NCBI RefSeq assembly: GCF_910592395.1
Contig: NC_088318.1
Span: 7,686,349-7,750,348 of the forward strand
Source of the DNA: Lineus longissimus
Lineage: Eukaryota > Nemertea > Pilidiophora > Heteronemertea > Lineidae
Reading direction: 5' to 3'
DNA length: 64,000 bases
The translations under genes were made by a program, and so were the position numbers. Positions 25,101 to 37,100 of the stretch are shown piece after piece. The notes beneath the pieces are model-generated. The model did not search any database, had not been told where the DNA came from, and worked only from the letters and a program-made list of their open reading frames with translations. Each line of letters starts with the position of its first letter. Position 1 is the first letter of the stretch.

Positions 25101-28100
25101 AGGCCGGACGTACAGAGTGAGTTTCTTTCAACTGGAAGATCCATCGAAACTCCGAATCATTTCCTTGTGCTTCTCTAAGCTTTTCGTCAGTCCAGTCAAA
25201 GGCCTTTTCCATATGAATTTGTCCGATAAACCTAATTCCCTTCTTCTTAGGTTTCCTTCTCCCCTTTGCCGCTCTGGGACGTTGATACCAATGTTTGGGG
25301 ATCCACTTTATTTGTGTTGGTGCGGCGTCTTCCAATGGACCTGAGTGTTCTGTCTGTGATGACACCTCATTCGAAGAGTTCGATGGTGATACCTCGCACC
25401 CTACTGTTGATGATATCTGCCTTACACAAGGTGAATCATAGTTCTTCTTAATGCAGTAGTTGCATGGAATTCTTGACATGGCGTCGGCGTTTCCATGATG
25501 AAGACCTTTCCGGTGGACTATTTCAAAATCAAAGGTTCCTAAATACTCTATCATGCGTGCCAACTGTCCCTCAGGTTCTTTGAAGTTCATTAACCACTGC
25601 AAACAGCTGTGATCAGTTCTGACTGTGAATCTTTTCCCATATAGATAGTGACGATATTTCCTGACAAAAACCACCACAACCAACAATTCCCGCCTGGTGA
25701 CACAATAGTTCTTTTCGGATGGTGATAAAGTTTTGCTGGCGTATGAAATCACCTTTTCTTGTCCACCTTGCAGCTGATTGAGGACCGCCCCAATCGCATA
25801 TCCAGAGGCGTCTGTATCCAATATGAATTTCCCTTGGTTGTTTGGATATCCCAGTATGGGTGCTGTAATCAGCAATTCCTTTAGTCTGTTGAATGAGTCG
25901 GAGCATTCCTCGTCCCAAACGAATTCTTGGTCTGTCTTTGATAACTTGTATAAGGGTCTGGCTACATCTCCAAACGAGGGAATATACGCCTTGTAATACG
26001 TCACTAATCCTAGGAAAGATTTGACCTCTGTCAGACTCTCGGGGACCGGCCAGTTCTTGACGACTTCAATCTTTTCTGGGGATGTCCCCACGCCGTACTC
26101 AGTTATCAAATGTCCAAGGAACTCGACCTCTTTCTGCATCAGGTTGCACTTTTTGGGTTTTAACTTGATGCCGGCCTTTTCGAGCCGACTAAACACCTCG
26201 GACAAATTGGAGAGAGCATCTTCAAAATCGTTTCCCATGGTAATTACGTCGTCTAAATAGACTAAACACGCATGCCATTCCAGACCACTCAACAGCTGTT
26301 GCATAAGTCGGGAGAAGGTCGAACCGGCGTTTACCAATCCGAACGGCATCCTGCGAAACTGGAAATGTCCCAGTCTTGTGGTGAAAGCAGTTTTTTCCTT
26401 TGACGATTCTTCCATCTCCACGTTCCAATACGCGCTGGTAATGTCAAGGGCGCTAAACCACTTTGAACCTTGTAAACTGTCGAGTTGTGCATCGATCCGT
26501 TGTAAGCCACTGTTCGATCGTACCGTTACGCTATTCAGTCTTCTAAAATCAATACAAAAGCGCTGTGTCCGGTCTTTCTTTTCCACCAAAACGACACCAC
26601 TACTCCAAGGGCTGGTTGAATTTTCTATGATCCCCGATTCCAGCATTTCTTTCACTTGCTTATCTGCTTCATCTTGTTGGTGGATCGGTAATCTTCGTAA
26701 TGGCTGGCATAGTGGGGACGCATTCCCGGTGTCAATTTCATGTTTTATTCCAGTGGTTTTTCCAATATCCGTCTTCGTCTTAGAAAACAATGCACTATGT
26801 TTCTCAATCACTTCTTTCAACATCTTGGGTTGATCTCCCTTTAAGAATGTTGATCCACGTATAAACATATCCCTCAGTGACTCTGGTAAATCGTTCTTTA
26901 GTTCCTCTACATCAACTTTGTCCTGAGCATCACAATGATTTGGTGAATACTCGTCTTGTCCAACTTTTAACATATTTACATCACCGGTGTTCCCTTCGGT
27001 ACTGTTAGACAAACGGCCGGAGGTCCGAGGGGTGTAAGGCACAGCACCTACTAAACTTCGGAATTTCTGTCCTCCCGTTCTTCTCTCCTCAGCGGCATGC
27101 TTTACAGTTCTGAAGGTCGAATTTCCTGGCTCTTGCCGAGCCAGTGTAAGCTTGACTTCTTCTCCTCCTACCTCACTGGTAGTTTCTATTCTTTCCGCCT
27201 GCCTTGCGTCTGTTAGCCTTTCCAAACGGCCGGAGGTCCGAGGGGTGTAAGGCACAGCACCTACTAAACTTCGGAATTTCTGTCCTCCCGTTCTTCTCTC
27301 CTCAGCGGAATGAAAGGTGACCTTCTCTTTACGCGTATTCTCTGCGACGCTGTTATCTTGCGCTAATATATCTTCATTTTCTGGTTCCTTAAAGCTCACT
27401 CTTTTCCTCTTATTACTGGTAGGGGAGACTCGATCCCTGTTGTCGAGGTTCAGAAATTGCGCATGTCTGATGGGGTTAAGTATTCCTATTGTTGTGTCGA
27501 CTTCTAAAAGTATGGTATCATCTGTTACATTGACAATAGGGATCGGAATTAGTGAATTTTCAGAGTCCACGATTGCTTTTCCCACCATGCATCCCGCTTT
27601 TATGGATTTTGCATTTTTCACCGCGCCAGTTGGTTCAGCAATTGCCCATTTCCCTCGTATATGCGGTCTTGATTTCTTTGTTAGGACAACGATCTGTGAA
27701 CGTGGTGGTATGGTGGTTCTTTCTGAAATCACTAACCGACAGCACCTCCCTTTGCCTATCTTAGCAGATCCTAAATCACCGCATGTGACTTGTTCTCCAC
27801 GGCAAACAAGAGATCTGGCGGAAGGATATAATTCGCAACCAAAATACCTTATGAAATCCATCCCTAATAGTCCCTCAGCTTGTACATCTGCTACTATGAC
27901 GGTAAATTGGGTCTTTTCTTTCTGTAGAATCCCAATATCAACGTCACATTGTCCGTAAACTCGTAAAGGACTGTCATCGGCAGTGGTGAGTCGTATATCA
28001 GCCTTTTCTAAGTTAGGTCTTTCCGTGGGTCGAATTTGGAGGTATTTTTCGTGACTAAGGATTGTTACACACGATCCTGTATCAATTATAAATCTTACTC

Positions 28101-31100
28101 TTGTGTCATGGATTCTTCCAATAATGAACAAACCATCATCCGACACGGGCCCTATGCGCCGGATGGGGGTTGGTTCAGAGATCTTTGCTTTCTTTTTCAT
28201 CGAACTCGGGGGATGCTGTCGGGGATTGTTGCTTAAGACAGGCGCTCTCCCCTCTGCGTCGGCCTGAAATCGTTTTCCTGTCTTGGTTGCGGGCATTCCG
28301 AGCTGAAGTGGCCAAATTGGCCACAGTTCCAGCATTCAATTTCATTTCTTGGTTTCTTTCTCTTTTTGACAGCCAGTTGTGCCATTGTCTCTTGTAGTTT
28401 TTGCATACACTCTGTGTTGGTTTTCAAAATATCAGCGAGTGGGTTTTCGTCAACTCGTGGAGTTACGTTACGGCCCGGTTTCTTGGCTTGTCTCTCATCA
28501 GCGACACCTGCCCACTTTCGATAACCCGAATATTCTTCCGCCAATTGAATGGCCTCGTCTAGACAGCTGGGGCGGCCTTGCAAGATCATGACTCTTAGTT
28601 CGGCGTCCGGTATGGCCGCAATAAAATCCGCTTTGGCCAGTCTTTCCCTTGCTTCATAGCTGCTGGTGTCATATGCCAAAGCGCTTAATTTCTTGATTGC
28701 GCGTCCGTATTCTCTGAAACTCTCTTCGGGTTTCTTTTTTCTGTTCCTTAATTCCGCCAGATGAAGCTCTGACTGTTTGGATGGACCAAACTGACGCTCA
28801 AGGACCTGGACAAGGTTATCGTAATGCTCTAACTCATGATCGGGCAGATTGCATGCGACCTCTAGTGCGGCTCCTTTAAGGTGAGCGAAAAGTCTGTTAG
28901 CCATCTCGTTTTCCCATTTATTAATAGGGACGATCCTCTCAAACATCCTGTGCCAGACCCGCCAAGATTGGTCCACGCCATTATAACAGTCGATCTTTAC
29001 AGGCTTGTTCCATGACTTTGAATTGCCTGCACTTTGGCCGTCTCCGGCGTCATGACGTAAAGGGGAGTGGGATCCCGCCTATACTGGAATGTGACCTCCT
29101 CATCTTCGCTTTCTATTCCATGTTGTGCGTCAGCCTCAGCCATTGTTCCGTTTCGGCTTTGTCTTTGTCGGAAGTCGGTCTGTACGGGAAATTAGTGATG
29201 AGAGAACCGATAGTCCCGAGGGTAAAAGGACTCTTGCACGAGATCAGGACGTCGTCCGCAAACTGTAAGAAAACCTTCTTCTCTTTTGGCTTGGAAGGAG
29301 TCTTGTTACTGTAAAATTCAGCGTTCTTGCGGTATTTTACAATAGCCGTATTGATTTCGCACTTGTCTGTAACGTCGGTCGTGAGTAGGTAATCCTCCGC
29401 CAATATCTGTGTCATCACCTGGTCGAACTTGCGATGGCGCGTATGCTTGTATGCTAACTGGTGAAGCTTGTTACTGGTGGCTAAGAAGTTATAACTTGTA
29501 CCTTTCGGCTTTCCATGAAATCAAAATCAGAAAGATGGGTTAATTTCTAGTTTCAGGAGTCTCTACGTTTTCGTCTTGCGGTTGTTCCTCGGCGTCGTCT
29601 GTGGGTCGAACCATATTGTTACCTTATAGAAGAATAATAGTGATGATGACCATCCCACAGCTGTCACCAAATTGTAGCGATTTTCCTACTGGTTGACTCG
29701 GTGTCGTACCGGATGCTTCTGAGATATAGCACCATCCATAGAGTGTCACACTTGATCATTGTCACAACCTGGTTAAAGACTTGTCTTGACAAGTCTAATA
29801 TATGAATAGGATAACCCAAGTACTCTATAGATGATCCCAACGTACGTTATCCGAAGGGCGCCGCTACAAAGTCTGTGGGTAGGTATAAATGGCCAACAAA
29901 GTCATCAATTTAACGAAAACGTAGATTTCTTTTCATCTTTCTGTCTCATAAGGTATTTTACATCGATAATGCTCATAACCTTGCTCAGCAATAAATTCCT
30001 GTAACATAATCTAACTGTCGTTTCAAATATTTGCTTTCATATATAGTATAAGCCATGGGTGGCCCGATGCCATTTAACAGTCAAACTCTATATTATTAGT
30101 ATCACGACCCTTGTCAACTACACCAGCGGTGTCCCGACGGGGCGGAGCCCGCCGGGAGCCTGAGTACCAACCTTTCGGTTTGAGACACAAGTCAAGAGTG
30201 ATTACATAACAAAATGTTACGTCATTTATAGCTTCACGACGTCACGCCACATCCAATCACGAGGCTAGAATCACGTCACGTGACCCGAAATTTAGTCAAT
30301 TTTTGAGAGGGAATGCCGAATATAATTCGAAACGGCAGGCATGCGGTTCTAATAACCAGAAAACTGAAACATGGAATTGATCCCATATTGTTAGAAGAAA
30401 AGATAGGAAAGACTTCCATGGCTTTTTAATGGAAGAGTTTTGAGCACTTTTGAACTAAACACAGAGCATCTAGGAAATGACGCCGCCGTGCGTAATGGTT
30501 AAGCCTTTATAAACGTAAATGGATGTGACGCCGCATTCTCAATTTATACCGATACGATCGCCTCGATAACTCTATAACGAAACATATAACCTTCAATCGA
30601 ACCCATCCAAATCTTTCTAATGATTCTCCAGATCATATATACAAATTTTGATAATGGTTATATGTCTAAATCTTACATATTTTAACTTCTAAAACAGGTG
30701 TCAGACACTGGAAGCTCGAGCGTCTAAGGTATTACGTCAGTAGAATAAGACGGCGGAATCGCACTTCATCTAGCTTTGTCATTAAATGTCTTAAACTCAA
30801 AGCACATAACCCTAAAATGGTTACATACTACTGGTAGTTGACATAAATAAGAATTCGTATTCAGGATTTAGTGAGATTTTGATGTACGGTTTAGGAAATA
30901 TTAAAGAATGACTGTTCAGACCGAAAGTGTACGTCGTTGTCAACGTAAAGTGATTTGACGCGGATCACAGGCCGTAGAAGGTGTGACCCGTAAAACTTGA
31001 TAAAAATAGTATCATAGATGAGTCATAACCCGAAAAAGACGTACACCATTGTCTCAACAATATCTCTGACTACAAAGTCGTAAAACATGAAAGAGTTCGT

Positions 31101-34100
31101 ATGCGTAGGCTTGACGTTATTTCAATCGATATACGGTGGATTGTCCGAAAGAACTGTCATCCAGGCGCGCGGAGAAGAGTCCGACGGCGCGTCAAAAGTG
31201 TCCTATCAAATCTCTGATTTCTTCATCAAACTTTCGATCATATCATGATTTGCATAGCAAGAATATGAGGTGAGTGACCGCAAGTACATCATCTGGGCGT
31301 AATAAAGGATTTGGTGAGGAAGAAAATATGTTTTAGATGGAGTTTTGAAACGTAAACAAGTATAAAACCGTAGCGGTGTAATGTACACGAAATGTACACA
31401 AAGCATAACAATGGACCACACAATGTGATACACACAGAGACAAATACTGTTACGTTATGTAAAGAAACGACCAGTTTGATGATTTATGGCACTCAACTCG
31501 GATTCAAAAGCTTATTTCTTATCTCAAACTAGAGTATCTGTATTTTCACATACAACAAACCCAAACTAAGGCTCGAGTGATGGAGGTAGTAATCAAGGAG
31601 CAAAATTTAAAGGGGGAAAAGGGAATGACAGTCTTACTTGCTGTACCCTAATGGGGAAAACGCTTATTATCAAAACTTTTATTATATCACAGTTTCTTTA
31701 TACTACAAGCGCCATTCCAATGCCAGAAAAATACATCAAAGACTTGGAAACGTTAATTTATGACTTCTTATGGTCTGGCGGTAAACCAAAATTGAAAAGA
31801 ACCATAATAACAAAGAACCTCGATGAAGGCGGCATTAATATGCCTGATGTTAGATCGATGATCAAAACAAACCGAATAATTTGGATGAAAAGATTTCTGT
31901 TTTCAGAAGATCATGTGTGGAAAAAACTGTTTAGAAACTTTCTCAGTGACAGCAGTATTAACATCGACCTATTGATATGGGCTGATTATGATATTGCATC
32001 ACTCTTAAAAACTAAAAATTCAACGGATAAGAGCCCTGTATTTTACGTTGAAATTTAAAAAAATTTGTCAGACTGTCAATGTTCAAAAGCAAACTTCATT
32101 TGGTACAACAAAAGGTTAATCAAGAACAAAGGACTGTGTCTATACAAATATTTTCATAACTTGGGAATCGATTATATCCAAGTTCTCTATAATCCTGATG
32201 GAACAAAAATCTCGTTTGACCAAATTGAACTAAAAGGGCTCCCAAGAACAGAGTGGTTTAAGTGGCACACACTCACCAGCATAATTAAGAAGTCGTATCA
32301 AAATATACCTAAAATAACTGAAAAAGTTCTTAAAATCAACAACACCACTCTCGAAAAAGTAAGATCCAACCAAATCTACAAATATATAATGAAAAAGAAC
32401 TCACAACAAACAGATTATAATTTAAGAACAGCTAAGTATGTGGATCCAAAGGAACTTACAAAAACTAAAATTTTTGGAATATGTCATTAATCAATCACAG
32501 ATGTAAAGACAAGAAATTTCCAGTTTAGATTCCTACATGATATTTTAGTAAACAATTATTGGTTAAATAAATGGAAAATAAAAGATCTGGATTTGTGTAC
32601 TTTCTGTACTATTCATCAGGAAACAATCTATCATCTATTTTGGTCCTGTAGGTGTGTGCAAGTATTTTGGAACGACTTAATAGCTATGATGGAAAGACAC
32701 TTAACTGAAAAGATATGTCAAACAAATGTGTTCTATGGATCAAAAAATGCTTTATTCTCCACAGTGGTCTTCTGTGCGAAGCAGTTTATTTACAATTCCA
32801 AAAAAACAAATAAACAACCAACCTTCAGGAAGTTCTTGTATAACTTAAAATACCTTAAACTTAAAGAATTTCTGCTAGCTCGTAAAAATAACAAAATCGA
32901 AAAATATGAAGAAAAATGGGAACCATTAGCTCTGCTGGACGAATGTTAAAACGATTTCCCGATTTATGCGCCGCTTGGTGCCACCCAGGAACTACACTCA
33001 GGGTGGTTCCAAGTGGTCCATATTCGATACAAAATCTAGAAAAACATGATTAAAGGCGACTTTCCCTCCCGCTGGGTTATGCACCGCTTGGTACCACCCA
33101 GGAACTGCACTCAGGGTGGTTCCAAGTGGTCCATATTCGATACAAAATCTAGAAAAACATGATTAAAAACGACTTTCCCTCCCGCTGGTTTATGCACCGC
33201 TTGGTACCACCCGGGAACTACACTTAGGGTGGTTCCAGGTGGTCAATATTCGACAAACAAAATCTAGAACAACATGATTAAAGGCGACTTTCCCTCCCGC
33301 TGGGTTATGCACCGCTTGGTACCACCCAGGAACTGCACTCAGGGTGGTTCCAGGTGGTCCAGGCTTGATGGACAGGGGAAAAGCCCAACAAACCTAAAAT
33401 CTAAATACCTTGAACGAAAGGATTATGTTGGCTCTTTAAAGAAAAAAAAATGGAATCACTAGCTCTGCGGGATGAACAGACACAAACAGCTTTTTATGTA
33501 GTACTATCCAGGGGAAAGGGTAAGGGTGTGTGTGCGTGGGGGGGGGGGGGGGAGGGGGGAACGGTGTCCATGTTTAAAAAAAAAAAAAATTCAAATGTAC
33601 ACGTACCTGTTTTGTATGATATTCTGTATTGTGTGATACTTTTGAAAATAAAAATTATATAAAAAAAAAGAACTTCGGCCTGAGGATAATCCTAGGAGCT
33701 ATGAAGTCGACCCCGATTGCTGACATGGAAAGGACGGCTGGCATCGAACCCCTGGAACACAGGAGGAACCAGAAAATCCTCATCCATGGGGAGAAAATCA
33801 GACGCCTTCCAAGTCACCCTCTTCACCCCAAGCTTGAGGAAACTCCCAAGAACCGTCTAAAACACAAAAGTCAAAACCATCTGACTAAGAGTCTACAAGA
33901 TTCGGCTTCTGAATTGCTTCAGCCAGGAAATCCAGTTGAAAACCTGGTGCCAACAGCGTGGTCCCAGCAAGAGCTCCGAGTGGAAATCCAGCCTTCACTA
34001 ACTGACCTGAGAAGCAAGGGGATCCAACTACCGGATATCCAAAAAGCTCTCACCATGGAACATATTGACCGGCTATACCCACATGACAGATGGACACTAG

Positions 34101-37100
34101 CCTACACGGATGGATCAGCTGAAAGCGCAGTGAAAAACGGAGGAAGTGGAATCTACATAAGATACCCTTGTGGAAAAAGCTCAACCCTCTCCGTCCCTGG
34201 AGGAAAATACTGTAGCAACTTCAAAGCAGAGGTGCTAGCTATAACAACTGCCGCCAAACATCTAGCACAGTCCCAAATGACATCACCACTGTCCACACTC
34301 CAAGCCCTAACATCAGAAAACATCGAGTCAGACATCAAAGATCTAAAAGAACACCTCCAAGTTCTCACCAGTAACCACCACATGGTCTTGCAATGGATTC
34401 CCGCCCACTGTGGAATACCTGGAAATGAAAGGGCTGACCAACTAGCAAAAGAAGGAAGCCTACAGATTCAGCCAAATGGGAAGCAGTCATACAGAGAAAT
34501 AACAACACTCCTGAAGCAGAAATGCAGAAATGACTGAAAGAAAATCCAGGGAAACCACCACCCCCAATCAGATCAGCTGTGGCTACTTGACCGAAAAGAC
34601 GCTACTACCATCTACCGTCTAAGAACAGGCCACTGTGGCCTGCGTGGGCATCTTAAACGTATAGGAGTAAGAGACACAGCAGAATGCCAATGCCAGACAG
34701 CAGTGCAAACACCAACGCACATCCTACAGGACTGTCCCCTGTACCAGGATTTACGAGATAAATTCTGGCCTAAGGACACGAGGTCGAAGAAAAGCTGTGG
34801 GGAACACAGCCAGACCTTCGGGCGACAAGCCGCTTCATCTCCGCCACAGGACTGAGGTTATAGTTTTACTTAGGCAGGTTGAACGCTGAAGAAGAAGAAG
34901 AAGAAGAAGGTACACATTACTCCTAACATCATGTAACCTCGGACACCTGGTAAAAAGTGCAATATCTCGCTTATTAGTGAATTGTTTTCGATGATATTTT
35001 ATGGTAGGTACTCCAAGCAACGATACATCACATGTCATACCAACTTTGGTTTGACCTATATACTATACATGTAGCATACTTCTTAACCAGGATGAATTCC
35101 TAATCACCAAATCTATGCGGTGAGCACAGTGGCCCCTTGCCGTTTCATTGGTGACTTGTTTTCGATGATGTTTTTGTGGTAGGCATTCAAAGCAACGATA
35201 CAGCACATGTCCTACCGAGTTAGGTTTGACCTATATACTATACATGTAGCATGTTTCTTAACCAGGATGAATTCCTAACCACCAAATATCTATATGGTGA
35301 GCACAATGGCCCTTGGCCATTTCATTTATAATTATTACTTACATTACTCAGGAAAACAATTGGAATAGATACAATTTGCCCCCTTTAGGAGATATGTTAA
35401 AAGATGCTTCATGCAAAATTGCAAGGTCAGAATTGGGAGGGATTTCAAAATTAGGGAACTTCTGGAAATAACTGATCAGGGTAGTAACTTTTTGGATCAC
35501 CATTGGGGAGGCTATACAACAGCGCAGTGTCTGTCGTCGTTTTCTGTATCCCGTTTCAAAAACAGTGTCACGTTTCTTAACCGCTTAAACTATGAGCTTG
35601 AAACTTTAAACACAGGACCTCCCCGCAGGTCAGATGACCTCTGACGATGAAGTTCGGTCCGATCTGATTCTTAACTTGGCCACCAGGGGGTGAGAAGTGG
35701 AAACCTAAAAAGTGTGACATCTCTCTTATGAGTGACTTGTTTTCGATAACTTTTTAATGGTAGGTTCTCCTAGCAAGGATACATCACTTATCATAAGTGT
35801 TTTTGATTTGACGTAATTTTCAAGGTCACAGAGGTCAAATGGCGTAAATTTGCCGTTTGAGTGTAACAATGGCACGTTTCTTAACCGCTTAAGCTATAAA
35901 CTTGAAACTTTGTACACAGGACCCCCCAAGGTCAGGTGACCTCTGACAATGAATTTCGGTCCGATCTGATTCTTGACTTGCCCACCAGGGGCCAGATGGG
36001 GAAACCCAAAAAGTGTGATATCTCTCTTATGAGTGACTCGTTTTCGATAACATTTTTTATTGTAGTTTCTTCTTAGAAGGATACATCACATGAGGGGTTC
36101 AGGCGCAAAACCCCGTAAACGCCATTCCTATGAAAAATGAGATAGCTGTACCAATGTACAGCTTTTGGCATGTAGATGACGTTAGTCAAATCATATTGTT
36201 GCAAAATCCCGTAAGTCCCATCGTAAATGCCTACCTTAAACCCAGTTTGTTTGCAAAACCCAGTAAACGCCACCACCATATTGGTGCAGAAACACGTAAG
36301 TCCCTGAAAGCCAATCACTGATGAACTGCATGTCACATGACGCACAAAATGGTGGCGCCCACGTTTGCAAGGCTTTCGCTGTAGAATAGCGGTTTTTTGT
36401 CAATTTCTGCTGAATTTACGCAAAATTAAGATGAATAAATTGGATTTTAAAAGTTTGGCTTTATGGGAGGCATTGAATTAAATTGTGGTACCCAGTACTG
36501 ATTTCATTCACTTATCACAGCAGGATGGCTTGGCCTCCCAAGTGACGGACAGTCGGTAGTTTCTGGTCTATGGACTCCTGGCAAAAAACACTAACATTCA
36601 TAACTATTCACAGACAGGAATTTGCTCTTTTATTAATCCAATTTGAGTACATTGCTAACTGTGTTGTGTTCTGTTACATTTTCATGCATATTTTTCCAGT
36701 GATAGGTTTTGCAAACACAGATTTTTTGGACTTACTGAATTTTGCAAAAATAACGCATTTGGACTTACAGAGTTTTGCCGCCAATATCAATCAAAATTGC
36801 TTGATAACTAGTTTTCATAATAAAGGTTAATTTTTGAAATTCTGGCCTTTTGTTTACCAACCAAAAAACTATTTTGATTACAATGAGAGTAAACCAGTAA
36901 CCAATGAACCTACTCCCAAACAAAAATTATTGTTTTAAAACAATAGGGGTATTGTGGACTTACTGGGTTTTGCGCCTGAACCCCTCACATATCTACAGGT
37001 TTTTGTTTTGACCCAATTTTCAAGGTCACATAGGTCAAATCGCGTAAATTGGCAGTTTGAGTGGGTAACCGGAAAAACGCCGACCGACCGACCGACTGAC

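Larger units (their letters stand above)
19917..31646 (-). mobile_element. Ty3/gypsy LTR retrotransposon with zinc-finger accessory genes
   Basis: Complete except for about 100 bp of the 5' LTR. Minus-strand order: 5' LTR (29673-31646), primer binding site, leader, gag, pol (protease, reverse transcriptase, RNase H, integrase), two accessory zinc-finger genes, polypurine tract, 3' LTR (19917-21994). RT before integrase defines the Ty3/gypsy order. By eye the LTRs differ at about 14 positions and one 3-bp gap over 1974 bp (about 99.3% identical), so the insertion is recent. It lies in an L1/Tx1-like LINE, and a deletion removed the outer end of the 5' LTR together with LINE sequence. Despite its age, several genes carry frame breaks, while pol is open for 1599 codons. 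Confidence 0.92.
19501..33668 (+). mobile_element. L1/Tx1-like LINE, split by the gypsy element, middle deleted
   Basis: Left piece 19501-19916 begins TCATTTCAAGATGGCCGCTG, a typical LINE 5' leader, without coding sequence. Right piece 31647-33668 encodes the end of the reverse transcriptase, then a 3' part with a 113-bp tandem array and an A-rich tail (AAAATTATATAAAAAAAAAG). Flanks AGAACTTCTTCCTGAGG (19484-19500) and AGAACTTCGGCCTGAGG (33669-33685) look like a 17-bp target duplication with two differences. ORF1 and most of the reverse transcriptase are missing at the right gypsy boundary. That both pieces are one element is inference from these flanks. Confidence 0.7.
19121..34910 (+). mobile_element. 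RNase H-bearing LINE (I/Nimb-like), split by later insertions
   Basis: Two pieces, 19121-19500 and 33686-34910, form one 5'-truncated non-LTR retrotransposon. The left piece encodes the reverse transcriptase end ([47 protein letters not shown]). The right piece continues with [18 protein letters not shown], then the RNase H domain and the C-terminal Cys/His segment. The 3' end is a GAA repeat (34889-34909). A perfect 10-bp duplication TACACATTAC flanks the pair. RNase H after the reverse transcriptase is known for the I, Nimb and related clades. Confidence 0.85.

Noticed and set aside
27317-27958. 213-codon + strand frame
   Set aside because: Antisense shadow of pol, whose protease motifs define the real strand.
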